A DNA stretch of 64,000 bases. Origin: Ahaetulla prasina (Eukaryota; Chordata; Lepidosauria; Squamata; Colubridae). The position numbers and the translations under genes were made by a program. Shown in pieces: positions 1 through 11,676 of the stretch (the stretch's first letter is position 1; each line of letters starts with the position of its first letter). Under the pieces are notes generated by a model that saw only the letters and a program-made list of their open reading frames with translations, did no database searches and was not told the origin of the DNA. The stretch covers positions 95,096,061 to 95,160,060 of the forward strand of contig NC_080540.1 in NCBI RefSeq assembly GCF_028640845.1, given 5' to 3'.

Positions 1-44
1 TTGACAGTAAAGGAGAATAACAGTTAAGGGTACTTCCATTGGAG

Positions 45-136
45 AGTGAGAGGGAGAGGGAGAGGAAGAAGGGGGCAGACAGGAAGAGAGAGGGGAGGGA
101 AGGAGGGAGGGAGGGAGAGAGAGAGAGAGAGAGAGA
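45..136. repeat. Polypurine GA/GGGA microsatellite
   Basis: Simple repeat of GAGGGA, GGGA and finally (GA)n units on the plus strand, almost without pyrimidines. Such tracts can form triplex DNA. The next 390 bases, up to the hAT element, are AT-rich and show nothing recognisable. Confidence 0.9.
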
Positions 137-531
137 TTCCAATGTAAGCAAAATGGTCAGTGAGGTTCTGATGGCAAAGATTTCTTTCATTTAAAAACAG
201 ACTTGATCTTCCCTTCCCACTGTGGTATTTTAATACTTTCTTTTTGAGGGAACCTTGGATCAGAGCTTTTTAGGACTCTTAGACTGAAACAGGTAGAGGT
301 AGGCCACAGACTCCAATTTAAGTAAGAAAATATTTGCTTTGAATTATGACAGTTTTCTTTGGAATGGATCTTCTTCCACAGCAGAGACACAGTCCTAGAT
401 TGCACACTAGACCTTTCTCAAGTATAAAAAACTTTTCTGTATTGTTGATTGTTCTTTCACATTGTTGTGTCTTTTTCATGATACTACATGAGATATTCTC
501 CCTGAAAGTTTAAATAACTTATTACACTATA

Positions 532-936
532 ACAGTGATGGCGAACCTTTTTGGCACTGAGTGCCGAAAAGGGGGCGTGCGCGCACGCACTTGTCGGGGC
601 TGCAACCTGGAAGAGGAGCTGCCCAGGGCACATGTGCACACCTGAAAATGAACTTCCGGTTTCAGCTACTGAACTTCCGGTTTCAGCCAGCTACTCTTCC
701 AGGTTTCTGGCGCGCATGCTTATGGGACAATCAGCTGGCCGATGCGCATTCTCACGCAGGAAAACGGAAAACCAGCTCTTCTAATTTCCAGCAGTGCCGC
801 ATGCAAAAAGGCCAACTGATTGTCACGTGCACATGGGCGCCAGAAACCCAGAAGAAGAACAGGCAATGCCGCATGTGCCAGGCAACATGGCTCCGCATGC
901 CACTTCGGGCATGCATGCCATAGATTTGCCATCATG
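532..936. mobile_element. Non-autonomous hAT element, family 'GTGATGGCGAACC'
   Basis: A 405-bp element starting ACAGTGATGGCGAACC and ending in the imperfect inverse TTTGCCATCATG. It is flanked by a perfect 8-bp direct repeat ACACTATA at 524-531 and 937-944, the TSD size of hAT transposons. The interior is GC-rich with many CpG-like GCGC/CATGC words and codes for nothing. Related copies lie at 29331 and 49368. The small ORFs in it are shadows. Confidence 0.88.
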
Positions 937-1004
937 ACACTATAGAGATACTCACTCTACAGAGGATTTTACAAAACGTTACTACACAGAGATTGGCAAT
1001 CCAA

Positions 1005-1204
1005 ATCCTTTCCTGCTACAGTACAAATGAATGGTTTGCTTAATGACTCCAACATTCATTTAATGACCATGGCATTTGCTTAATGACCACTATGAGAAAG
1101 CCAGAAATTCACTTCTGGTCACATAAATGTCTCAACTTACGACTGTAATGATTTACAACTCTAATTCTGGGCTTAATGACAATCATAAGTCGAGGACTAA
1201 CTAT
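1005..1204. mobile_element. Fragment of the TA-flanked 'GTCCTCGACTTA' MITE
   Basis: Decayed copy of a repeat seen at least seven times in the window. The diagnostic text is 'TTAATGACCA' phrases followed by the terminal CATAAGTCGAGGACTAAC. Only the right end is well preserved. Copies at 5379 and 61119 show the complete structure. Confidence 0.6.
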
Positions 1205-1740
1205 AGTTAAAATCCAAGGGTTTTAAAATGTAGTTTAATACTTTTGGGTCACATAGGAAAGGAAAGAATGATACATTTCTCAAAGGACTGTTTTTTCAAG
1301 ACTGTCATAGGTTATGCACTTAATCTGATGAGTGCTCAGTTCTAATGCTGGTTATATATTTTGTAAGCCAGATTCAATAGCTTCATAGCTTGTTAAATAC
1401 TGTTCTGTTTTCACTTTTGTTTTTCTTTTGGCTTAAAACATATTTTGTGTTCCAGGAGAAAGCTGCACATTTTCTCCTTTAGAAAAAAACCTTTTCGGCT
1501 AGTTGATGGCAGTCTTGGGATTTAATATAACATGTTTCATAAATAATAGATTATATGAAATTAAAAAATAGCATTTGTTTGCATTTTGATTATCCTTTTT
1601 GCAGCTGTTTAGGCCAAACATCTCCATTGAATGATTTGACTTTCTAATTTACCTGTCGCTTTCTAGGAAGCCTATTCATTCATCCAGATCACTGATGTTT
1701 TTGGCAGGTGGAAGGGAAACACTCACGAACCTTTGGTTGA
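1205..1740. other. AT-rich unique sequence
   Basis: No repeat, no long ORF and no RNA gene recognised. Homopolymer-rich AT sequence. Confidence 0.5.
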
Positions 1741-1744
1741 GTTT

Positions 1745-2085
1745 TAGTAGCCCAGTATAATTTCCTCTCCTCTTGTTTGTACTCTACTTCATGGCCATCC
1801 CCCAAGAAACATTGTGTTACTCACAGAGCTACAATGGCCCCTTGATAAGTCAAGTGGCAGCTAATTAGCCCTAAGAGGCTACAGCAAAGGAGGATCCATG
1901 TTACCTGAATGGCTGCACATCGTCACCTGCGGCACTCTCTGTGTCACATACTAAATGGGGAGCAATTGTTCAGACCCTTAGAGACTCACCGTGGCGTATC
2001 GGATGCATCAGCCTGGCAAAGAGAATTGTCAATCAAAATTAGGCAGCAGCAGCTGCTCTCATTCAGCCTGAGCCAACAGAGACAT
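1745..2085. other. Candidate conserved non-coding element
   Basis: Balanced-composition, non-repetitive block unlike its AT-rich surroundings. It contains homeodomain-like cores (CTAATTAG at about 1861-1868), TGTCAATCAAAA and an E-box-like CAGCTG, and shows no ORF logic. Regulatory function is inferred from texture only; alignment to other reptile, bird or mammal genomes would decide. Confidence 0.3.
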
Positions 2086-2091
2086 TCTGTG

Positions 2092-2168
2092 TGTCTGTCT
2101 CTGGGTGTGTATGTGTTTGTGTGTGTGTGTGTGTGTGTGCGCGCGCACACACGTGCATGCACACAAAT
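2092..2168. repeat. GT/GC/AC dinucleotide tract (Z-DNA prone)
   Basis: (GT)n runs directly into GCGCGCGC and then ACACAC/GTGCATGCAC, giving dozens of bases of nearly strict purine-pyrimidine alternation. The ORF at 1909-2205 runs through it (a VCVCVCVRAHTRA stretch) and is not a gene. Confidence 0.9.
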
Positions 2169-3850
2169 ATGCAGGACAGGTTCTAAGAACTTTGCGGAAG
2201 AGTGAAATATATATCCAAGAAACTCTATACCCTGTCACAGACTAGAAATAGGTAGACAAAACCTTTTATCAGTATTAATAGATAACTTCTAGGAACACTG
2301 GTATTTGAGCCCACCGGATTCTTCTTATTAAAACTCATTAAAGGATTTTTGTTGTAATTTAAATAAACATTTAGACTGAAGACAGTAGCTTTGAAAACAG
2401 GGGAGAAAAAGGCATATCAACTAATTGCACATATTTTTTTGGATGTCAGGAAAAATTCTCTATCTAAAATTATTATTTTTTCCCTTATTTGAACAGGACG
2501 TTAATGTTAAGAATGAAAAGAAGGCTCGATAGCAGGATATTATCCGTTGTGAAATTTCTAAATTCTAAATGTTATATCTGTGTATGTAAAAAAACAAAAA
2601 ACAACAACAACAAAGCACAAAATACATACCTCAGAACTAATTTTTTGCCCAGAGTTTTGTTACAGAGTTTTGGAATACAAGTGGCTTTTTACATATTAAA
2701 TTGTCCAAATATATATTGGACAATATATTTATATATGGTCTTGTACATAAACAATGTAAAAGAATGATTTCCCTTACTATGAATTGTTTTGCAAATCAAA
2801 TGCCTTCATTATGGAAACAAGAGCTTTGCATAGTCATACCATTCATTTATCATAACCAATCAGTCCCATTGATTTACTGTATGTAACATTTTAGATTAGA
2901 TTTTGTCAGATTTACTATAAGATAAAAAATATTTTGATTTGATATATTTCTCACACTGGAATGTGTGCGAAGTGTAAAATGGCATGGGCAACACAAGCCC
3001 ATGTATATACACAACTGAACAACTTATTGTCTTGATAGCAATAGGAAGAAAGAAGTTGAAAACTTCTTGAAAACTAGCTTGCTTGAAAACTAGCTTGCCA
3101 CTTACTCCTGCCCTAATTTGCACCCTCTGAGCTCAGATCAATAAAACTTGCTAGTAAAAGTAACACAATTCAAATCCCTTTCTTGTTCTTCTGGGCATTT
3201 GCACTATGACCCCATCTCAGTCTCTTTCCATCAAAGATTTAGACTTCTGTAAGCTTGCTCACAGAATAAGAACTGCAGCATCTCAGCATCAACGTTCTGA
3301 ACTCTGTAACACCATTCACAGGACACACTGCGTACCACAGCCAAGATCCTGAAAAAATGACAGTGTGATCATAAGCTTCAAAATCAGAGCAAAAATGCAA
3401 GTTCGTGCACTCTGTTGACCCACTTTTTCCTTCCAACATCTATTATTAAACAAGCCCACTCAACTCAAGTTGGACAAGCGGACCTCATGCGGCTCACACA
3501 GGGAGCCATGGATGATGTAACGTGGTTGCTGCCTTATAAATCAAGACACTGCAGCGCACGTAAAGTCTGCTTTTCAGGGAGGGAGGCTTGCATTGCCTCT
3601 CTCCCGGCTCACCCACCCATTTGTCTCATTTTTGAAAAAGCTGAATTACTGCCTTTGAGTTCAGGTCTATTTTTCTCCAAAGTGACCATGAAGGGAGGGG
3701 GGAGTATAAATCACATTTTTAGGGGAGCCCGGCACTCAGTTCACAATATTTTTTTTTTAATGGGGCTGGGGGGCAGGAAGAGAGAGATTGAGAGAGAGAG
3801 AAAGAGGTAATGCCATAACGTAAAATAGTTAAAAGCTTATTAGAGCCGTT
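2169..3850. other. Unique AT-rich sequence without recognised feature
   Basis: Contains a short palindromic TATA-rich stretch near 2700-2745 (CCAAATATATATTGGAC). A local duplication of 'GAAAACTAGCTTGC' lies at about 3069-3098. No gene or known repeat recognised. Confidence 0.5.
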
Positions 3851-4950
3851 CAGGGCAGTATGATTTCCACTTTGTTTCAGAACACCCTGAGCTCATCCTT
3901 TCATGCTATTGTGCAGCCCGCAATTCAAATCTCCCTTTGTCAGAATGAATGGCCTCTCTCAAAGCTCTTTTATGCCAACATATTCCCTACGGGCACATGC
4001 CCTTTAGCTCTATTACTGATTTACCCCAAGTATTCAGCCCGTACCTTCTGCTTTTCTTTCTTTTACTTTCCAAAGATCCAAGTGACACGAGCCCAGCGTT
4101 CCCCTTTTCCCCTCTGCGCTCCGAGCTGCCAACCCCCCCAACACCGCCGCCCCACCATCCTCCTCCCTCTCGGACCTGCTTGCCCATACCGAGGGATGGG
4201 GCCAAGACGGCCAGTCTTACCGCGTCTACCCCCCCCCCAACCATCGCCGCCCAGAGTAAGTTCCTCCAAGTACAAATGACTTCACAAGAACCGAATCTTG
4301 CAGCCCCCTGGCTCTGCCTCCCTCCTCCCCCGGGACCCGCGGCTCTCATTCGTCCTAGCAGTCTTTTCAGGGGAGTGGGAGGTGGGGGGTGGAAGGATCG
4401 GGACGGGAAATACCAAGTGGGCCCTATTACTTCTACGTATCTCTAATTAGGCTGGCTTTGAAGACCTATTCAGCCCGTCTGAAAGGCTCGCGTCTCCCTC
4501 CAGCTCTTTGAGGGATGTTTGCAGTTTGCAGAGACATTTGCATCTGTTTGTGCTTCTGAAGACAACCGGGGACGCTTTCAAGGCGCCTCCGCCCTCTTCA
4601 ACTCCCTACCCCCCCACTCCACCTCTCCTTAAAAAAAAAATGCAGCTGGAACAGAGTTGAGGTATGTGAAGCTGAAGCAGCAACACATTTGGGGGTGGGG
4701 GGAGAAGGAAGGCCAGGCGGGCGACCCTCGACAATTCTAAAGCATTCTTTACTGGTCAACATATTCAATAACCAGAGTTAACAGGGCAGTTTTGGGCGGC
4801 AAATCTCCTAACCAGATTAAATCCCGATGACACAAAAAGGCCAAATCAAAAGAGCCCTCCTCGGTGTTGCACTGAAGGGTAGGAACGCTTATGGGATAGA
4901 AAGTGTGAAATCCATGCAGAAGGAGAGCAAAGAGCTAAAACCACCCACCC
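3851..4950. other. GC/CT-rich block, possible regulatory or conserved non-coding DNA
   Basis: The first 220 bases (about 3860-4080) are non-repetitive and balanced in composition. From 4080 to 4400 the plus strand is strongly C/T-rich with C-runs (for example CCCCCCCCCC near 4231) facing G-runs. Several overlapping ORFs exist on both strands, but they are proline- or glycine-rich translations of this skew with no protein signature. It could be a CNE, a GC-rich promoter-like region or an old unclassified repeat; I cannot tell. Confidence 0.3.
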
Positions 4951-5378
4951 ACCCACCCCCCTCCATTCATAGACGGATGGCTTAACGTTTGACTCCCGAT
5001 TCAATGAGGTGATCAGCAGGGAAGGAAGAGAAAACAGGCCACGTGTGTCAATGCAACACCCTCATTTTGCACTGAGTAGCTCCTACCGAAGGAGCAGTTA
5101 AGTCAAGTTCAGTTAAAGTAGCAACATAGAACAGGATTAGTATACTTTTCATTCCTATATATATGTTTACAGTGCTGATTGGGTCTGATCTGAAAAGATA
5201 CGTAGAGTGCATCTGGTTATGTTTGGATGGGCAATGGCCAGGAAATTCAAGGGGTATAGAAAGTTGACAAAAACATCCCAATGAAGGCAATGGCAAATCG
5301 CTTTCAGACTCATAGAAACTTCCATGGGTAAAGTAGATATCAATCTTAAAGACTGATGTTTTAGCAGACTTTGTAATA

Positions 5379-5751
5379 CGGGTAGTCCTTGAGTTACGAC
5401 CGCAATTGAGCCCAAAATTTATGTTGCTAAGTGAAACATTTATTAAATGAACTTTGCCCCATTTTACAACTTTTCTTGCCACAGTTGTTAAGTGAATCAT
5501 TGCATTTGTTAAGTTGGTAACAGGTTTTTAAGTGGATCATGTTGACTTTGCTTGTCAGGAAGCTGATCACATGACTCCAGGACACTGCTACCATCCTAAA
5601 TATGAACCAGTTGCATCTGAATTTTGATCATGCGACCATAGGGATGCTGCAATGGTCGTAAGTGTGAAAAACAGTCGTGAGTCACTTTTTTCAGTGTCAT
5701 TGTAACATTGAATGATCACTAAATGAACTGTTGTAAATTGAGGACCACCTG
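5379..5751. mobile_element. TA-flanked MITE, 'GTCCTTGAGTTACGACC' family
   Basis: A 373-bp copy. The left end GGGTAGTCCTTGAGTTACG and the right end AATTGAGGACCACCTG are imperfect inverses. TA precedes the left end. Internal hallmarks are 'AAGTGAATCATTG', 'TTGATCATGCGACCATAGGG' and repeated 'TTAAGTG/ACTAAATGA' words. It encodes nothing. A Tc1/mariner-type origin is inferred from the TA flanks and is not proven. Confidence 0.65.
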
Positions 5752-6350
5752 TTCTAAATCATCTTTAGTTTGTATAATTGAAGCCAATTGTTGAAACAAC
5801 CTACAAGAACTCCTTGCCCAAGGATAGTGACTCAAACAAAGATGGGTCACAGTGATAAATAGAGGAGAAGAGGAAATTGAAGGAGGAAAATAGATGGGAT
5901 TATTTATTTATCCATATCATTGAGAGAACCTGGTAAATTTATTTTTATTTTCATAAATTTCTATGAATGGTAGATGGCTAAAGTGATGAGGTCATCAAAG
6001 GAACTCACAAGCTTACATCTTTAGATGGGTTGCTTCAGAAGAATTAATTGTTCATTTAGACGTGGGGTAGAAAGTTATGTCAACCCCCACCCCAGGAGGG
6101 GGGCTAAATGTGAGGCCATTACCAAATGGAATGCAAAATATAAAATCATTGTTGAATTTTACAGATCAAAGAAAGGAATACAAACAGGAAATTTATGTCT
6201 TACATTTCAGAAGTGAGTTCTAGCTGCATTGGAGAATTCTCAAAATGTAAATGGGAAATCATCAGAAATTTTAATAATTCTGACATTTCTGATAGTAACT
6301 CAAAGAAACATTTTAAAAGCCATATACTCAAAATATGCATAAACTCCTTG
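5752..6350. other. Unique sequence
   Basis: AT-rich; no gene, repeat family or RNA recognised. Confidence 0.45.
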
Positions 6351-6354
6351 TGAT

Positions 6355-6668
6355 CGGGGCGTGGTGGTCTAGTGGTTAAGACACTGGCCTTGTCAACCAA
6401 AAGGTTGGTATTTCAAGACCCAAGCACCATGTGACAGGATGAGCTTCCATTCTTGCCCCAGCTCCAGTCAACTTAGCAGTTTGAAAGCATGCAAATGCAA
6501 GTAGATAAATAGGTACCACTTTGGTGGAAAGATATACCTCAGTATGTCATGGCAGCCACTTAACCACAGAAGCATCTTTGGACAATGCTTCCTCCCTCAG
6601 CTAGGGAAATGGTGATAACCACCATCCACTACAATAACTGGACAGGGGAAATCTTCACCTTTACTTCA
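6355..6668 (+). mobile_element. tRNA-derived SINE, Sauria-SINE-like
   Basis: The head GTGGTGGTCTAGTGGTTAAG resembles a pol III A box, and GGTATTTCAAGACC lies at the B-box position about 35 bases on. The body continues with 'GCATGCAAATGCAAGTAGA' and 'AAATAGGTACCACTTTGG', and ends ACTGGACAGGGGAAATCTTC. The same body occurs antisense at 19559-20100. The Sauria SINE assignment is from memory of the squamate family; no clear TSD is visible here. Confidence 0.7.
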
Positions 6669-8111
6669 TGATGGCTAAGTCTTCAAAATATTTTTAACAT
6701 CTTACTTTCCTTCAGATTGATCAGGACAACTTACATAGCACTGTATAACAACCACACAGCATGTGTGACACACTGGCCCAGAATCACTTTGATGTGATCT
6801 TGTGATCACTGTGATCTTGGAACTTTGCAGTTTTAGCCCAGTATCTTAATCTAGTCCAATATCTTAACCATATCTCAACCACGTTGGATCCATATTGACA
6901 CCCAAACCATTTTTCCTGCAGTCCATTAGCAAACACTAGTAAAACGCCATCATATTCTGATTTACCAATAGATATTTGTAGCTCAGATTTGAACTGTGGC
7001 ATCCTTGATGCTCCAACCTAAGAGGACATCAAAAACCCCCACATATCCAGATTTCCCAAATGTCCACTGTTTGTAATAAAACCAGCTTGAGATTTATACA
7101 GAAACCTTTGACTGGATTTCAGTTTGGGTTTAGACAAGTGGTTATTTTTGTGATATATTTTAAGCATGTTCTCTTTACACCCCTTAGTCTTAAGCAGCAT
7201 TAAGTAAGGCAGGCATAACATTAGTTCTTTTTGTTATTTTATGTGTGACTTGAATTCAAAGGCGGATCTGCAGTTCTGCACTGAATATGGTTTCCTTTAG
7301 GTGTATGTGCATGTTTTATGCATGCACACATTGCACATGAAAATGTACATGCATAAATACATAGCATTGTGTGTGTTTCCAGTTTCCAAACCCTATTCTT
7401 GGTGGGGGTTTTTTCCTTTTGATTCTTTTGAGAACACACCATGTTTGTGTTCTTCTTTCTTTCCCACACAAAAGCTCTCTCCATTTCTTAGGACCCTGGT
7501 CACACAGCCTTCAGATCTTTACAGAGGGAAGATGCAGAGGTGAAAGGTCAGCTCAGGGCACTGGCAAGAGACAAAGTCCCTTCAGCTGCCAATGTAAGCT
7601 GTGATAACAGTCTTCTCAAAGCTCATCCACTTGAGACTCTCTGCAGAAGCTCTCAGACCTTTCCAAGTGCCTGTGATGTTGACTCTTCTGCCATGACATC
7701 CAACTTTACAATAAGTATAAAGAACAAATTGGAAGCATCAATGAGCTAAAAAAAATTCCAAGCCTTGACAAGGTTATGTATGAGAGAATACTTCTATTGC
7801 TTCACATTAATAATACAAGAAGTTGTAAACTTCAATGTTCATTTTTTAAAAATAAATTTAATAACTAGAATTTGCCACCATTATTTGTCTGAATCTCTCC
7901 AATTCTCTTCTAAAGAGAAGATGGACATAGAATTTGCTTCCTCTGCAGTTTCATTCTCATTATTCTTTTCTAAAGTTTACCCAATTCCATAGTGAGTTCC
8001 TTATTTCTGGTGTTCCTATTTATTTATGTTGATTATTTATTTTCTTAGCGATTCAAAGTTATATTCTTGTTTAATAATAATAAATTATATTCAATGTATA
8101 GGCTATCCAAC
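6669..8111. other. Unique sequence
   Basis: No known repeat or coding exon recognised. Short ORFs lack protein-like signatures. Confidence 0.45.
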
Positions 8112-8281
8112 CAGTAGTGGGTTTCAAAACCCGTCGCTACCAGTTCGCTCATGGGCGTGTGCTCGCGCGCATGCGTGATGCTTCTGCGCATGTGCAGAAG
8201 TGTCCGGGCATGTGGGCAGAACCTCCCACCACCGCTACCAATTTGCCTGATCCGGGCCGAACCAGTAACAACCCACCACTC
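8112..8281. mobile_element. hAT MITE, 'CAGTAGTGGGTTTC' subfamily
   Basis: Ends CAGTAGTGGGTTTC and AACAACCCACCACTC are inverse repeats. The interior has GCGCGCATGCGTGA and 'GCTACC..GTTCG' motifs shared with the copy at 43328. The flanking 8-mers TATCCAAC and CACCCAAT match at only 5 of 8 positions, so the TSD is decayed or the end is slightly misplaced. Confidence 0.7.
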
Positions 8282-8463
8282 CACCCAATGAATCCCCAGT
8301 GACTCCGGGGGTGGGGTGGGACAGTCTACAATTTAAAAACATTTAAAAATATTAAAGTGTTAAAAAAAACACAGAAACACAGCAGAAGACAAAAGAACAA
8401 AGGTAGCAGAGAAAACAAATACCTGGTTGGGAACATAGAAAAGGGAAAAAAGTGTATTAAGTT

Positions 8464-8704
8464 ATGCTTGTGTTGTGGTCCACCGGCAGCCTGCGGAGCT
8501 GGCAGCAGAGTGAGGAGTCTGGGGAGGGCCAGTCCTGGAGTCTGGGGAAGGCTTTGATGAGGGCTCTGCATCAAAGGCAGAGATGGGGCCAGGGCCATCT
8601 GGGAGTTATGTGTGGACTCCAGAGCCTCCAGAGTCAGACATCAGCAAGGCAGAGGAACAGAGGGAGCCTGTTTCCAGTGCGCGCATGCACAGAGCTGCCA
8701 GAAG
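8464..8704 (+). other. GC-rich stretch of unknown class
   Basis: G-rich, gene-like texture (GGGGCCAGGGCCATCTGGGA, then CCAGAGCCTCCAGAGTCAGA) that abuts the CR1 LINE. I think it is part of an interspersed repeat but cannot assign the family. ORFs in two frames (8464-8751 and 8583-8840) run from here into CR1 sequence, so neither is a real gene. Confidence 0.3.
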
Positions 8705-8966
8705 GCAAGATCTTGACAGACTTCAACATTGGGCACTATCTAACAAAATGAAATTCAACAGTGAAAAAAGTAAGGTTCTACATTTAGGCAAAAAAACCCA
8801 AAATGCACAGGTACCGTATATGTGGTACCTTGCTCAATAGTAGTACCTGTGAGAGGGATCTTGGACTCCTAGTGGATAACCATTTAGATATGAGCCAGCA
8901 GTGTGCAGCAGCTGCTAAAAAAGCCAACACAGTTCTGGGCTGCATAAACAGAGGGATAGAATCAAG

Positions 8967-9236
8967 GGCCGTGGTGGCTCAGGCTGTAAGATAGCCTGTT
9001 ATTAAAACACAGCAGCCTGCAATTACTGCAGGCTTGAATCCCACCAGGCCCAAGGTTGACTCAGCCTTCCATCCTTTATAAGGTAGGTAAAATGAGGACC
9101 CAGATTGTTGGGGGGGCAATAAGTTGACTTTGTAAATATACAAATAGAATGAGACTATTGCCTTACACACTGTAAGCCGCCCTGAGTCTTCGGAGAAGGG
9201 CGGAATATAAATGTAAATAAAAAATTTTTTTAAAAA
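8967..9236 (+). mobile_element. tRNA-headed SINE with L2-like 3' tail
   Basis: Inserted inside CR1. The head GGGCCGTGGTGGCTCAGGC is A-box-like and CTTGAATCCCACCAGG is B-box-like. The central region reads GACTCAGCCTTCCATCC and AAATGAGGACCCAGATTG (a MIR/CORE-like layout). The tail GCCCTGAGTCTTCGGAGAAG then GGCGGAATATAAAT matches the 3' end of the L2 LINEs here. Other copies: 31588 and 62041, both antisense. Only a short AATCA flank repeat is visible. Confidence 0.8.
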
Positions 9237-9573
9237 ATCACGTGAAGTGTTAGTGCCACTTTATAATGCCTTGGTAAGGCCACACTTGTAATATTGCATC
9301 CAGTTTGGTCGCCACGATGTATTATTATTATTATTATTATTATTTATTGGATTTATAAACCGCCCTTCTCCCGAAGGACTCAGGGCGGTGTACAGCCAGG
9401 ATAAAAAAGAACAATATACAGTTAAAATACAATTAAAAAACTTATTATACAGTATGGCCGAAAAATTAAGAATTATGAATCTAAAAACCCCAATTAAAAC
9501 TAGAAAGAAAATTTAAGATTTAAAAGTCAACTATTTAAGAAAGCCCATACGAACAAACAAATATGTTTTCAGT

Positions 9574-10305
9574 TCATGCGAAAAGTCCAAGGTCAGAAAT
9601 TTGACGAAACCAGGGGAGTTCGTTCCAAGAGTAGGGGCCCCACAGAGAAGGATCTTCCTCTGGGGCCGCCAGCCGACATTGTCTGGCGGACGGCACCCTG
9701 AGAAGGCCCTCTGTGGGAGCGCACGGGTCGGTGGGAGGCATGAGGTAACAGAAGGCGGTCCCGTAAGTACCCAGGTCCCAAGCCATGGGCGCTTTAAAGG
9801 TGGTTACCAAGACCTTGAAATGCACCCGAAGGCAACAGGAAGCCAGTGCAGTCTGCGAGGAGAGGTGTCACATGTGAGCTACGTGTGACTCCCTCTATCA
9901 CCCGCGCAGCTGCATTCTGGACCAACTGAAGCCTCCGAGTGCATCTCAAGGGGAGCCCCATGTAGAGAGCATTGCAATAATCCAGGCGGAGGTAACCAGA
10001 GCGTGAGTGACTGTGCATAGGGCATCCCGATCAAGGAAGGGCGAACTGGCGACCAGGCGAACCTGGTGAAAGGCTCTCCTGGAGACGGCCGCCAAATGAT
10101 CTTCAAACGACAGCCGTGCATCCAGGAGAACACCCAAGCTGCGCACTCTCCTTTGGGGCCAATAACTCGCTTCAACAGTCAGCTGCGGCTGCAGCTGACT
10201 GTATCGGGATGCCGGCATCCACAGCCACTCCGCCTTGGAGGGATTGAGCTTGAGCCTGTTCCTCCCCATCCAGACCCGCACGGCCTCCAAACACCGGGAC
10301 AGCAC
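9574..10305 (-). pseudogene. L2 C-terminal domain, frameshifted
   Basis: Three overlapping frames (10305-9946, 10018-9794, 9825-9574) together give the standard L2 C-terminus: RSLGVLLDARLSFEDHLAAV, then LDYCNALYMGLPLRCTRRLQ, then a WNELP-type end. At least two frameshifts are needed to pass between them. The plus-strand ORFs here are shadows. Confidence 0.82.
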
Positions 10306-10333
10306 TTGACAGCTTCGCTGGGGTGGCCCGGGT

Positions 10334-11100
10334 GAAAAGTACAGCTGAGTATCATCAGCGACAGTTGATATCTCACCCCAAAGCCACTGATGATCTCACC
10401 CAACGGCTTCATATAGATGTTGAACAGGAGGGTGAGAGAATCGACCCCGCGGCACCCCACAAGTGAGGTGTCTCGCGGCCCACCTCTGCCCCCTGTCAAC
10501 ACCGTCATGCGACCGGTCGGAGAGATAGGAGGAGAACCACCGATAAACGGTGCCTCCCACTCCCAATCCCTCCAACCGGTGCAGCAGGATACCATGGTCG
10601 ATGGTATCGAAAGCCGCTGAGAGGTCTAATAGGACCAGAGCAGAGGAATAACCCCTGTCTCTGGCCCTCCAGAGATCATCCACCAACGCGACCAAAGCTG
10701 TCTCCGTGCTGTATCCGGGTCGGAAACCGGACTGGAACGGGTCTAGATAGACGGCTTCATCCAGGTACTGGGGTAGCTGCCGTGCCACAGCACTCTCTAC
10801 AACCTTCGCAGTGAAGCGAAGGTTGGAGACCGGACGGTAATTACCTAAAATAGCTGGGTCCAGGGAAGGCTTCTTGAGGAGGGGTCTCACCACTGCCTCC
10901 TTCAAGGCGGCAGGGAAAACTCCCTCCAACAAAGAAGCGTTGGTAATCCCCTGGAGCCAGCCTCGTGTCACTTCCCGGGAGGCCAGCACCAGCCAGGAAG
11001 GGCACGGGTCCAGTAAACATGTCGTAGTATGCAGCCTCCCCAGCAACCTGTCCACGCACTCAAGAGTCACAGGGTCAAACTCATCCCAAATAACCTCCAC
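10334..11100 (-). pseudogene. L2 reverse transcriptase domain, frameshifted
   Basis: The ORF at 11100-10396 encodes RT fingers and palm: VVRPLLKKPSLDPAILGNYR, then PFQSGFRPGYSTETALVAL, then VLLDLSAAFDTIDHGILLHR (motif A with its Asp). The catalytic ADDTQLYF motif is present at 10359-10334 but not in the same continuous frame, so at least one indel separates motif A from the active-site DD. No functional polymerase can be read from this copy. Confidence 0.82.
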
Positions 11101-11676
11101 AAGACGCGACTCCGCCTCCCACCTGGATCATCCCAATTTCGGTCCAAGCCGCCCCGAGCTGAACGATTTTGTCGATAGATAACCACTAAACTCCTCGGCA
11201 CGGCCCTGCAGCGGGTCATCCCGCACCTCCTGATGAAGGAGGAGCGGGTCACCAAACAGGGCGGCCGGGCGGTTATCTGCCGACGCAATGAGGGTGGAAG
11301 CATAGGAACGCCGCCTCCCTCATTGCCACTAGGTAGGTCCTAGAATAGGATCTAACTAGTGTTCGGTCAGCTTCTGAGCGGCTGGACCTCCAGACGCCTC
11401 TAGGCGCCTTCTCCGCGTTTCATCTCTCTCAGCCCCTCGGAGAACCAAGGGGCCGGGCGAGGCTCACGCCGGGTCAGAGGCCGCAAGGGCACGACACGGT
11501 CCAAAGCCCAGCCGCGCCCGCTCCCAGGCCGCAACTAGCTCTTCAGCCGTGCCGTGGGCCAGGTCCTCAGGAAACGCCCAAGCTCCGCCAGGAACCTCTC
11601 CGGGTCCATCAGGCGCCTGGGACGGAACCAACGCATTGGCTCCGCCTCCTGCAGTGGTGGATAGCGGTCCGAAAGT

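Noticed and set aside
3949..4446. 165-codon ORF in the C/T-rich block
   Set aside because: Proline-rich translation of skewed sequence; overlapping ORFs of similar length exist in other frames and on the other strand.
8464..8840. ORFs running from the GC-rich block into CR1
   Set aside because: They change identity from unknown sequence to CR1 text without splice signals; they are chance fusions at a repeat junction.
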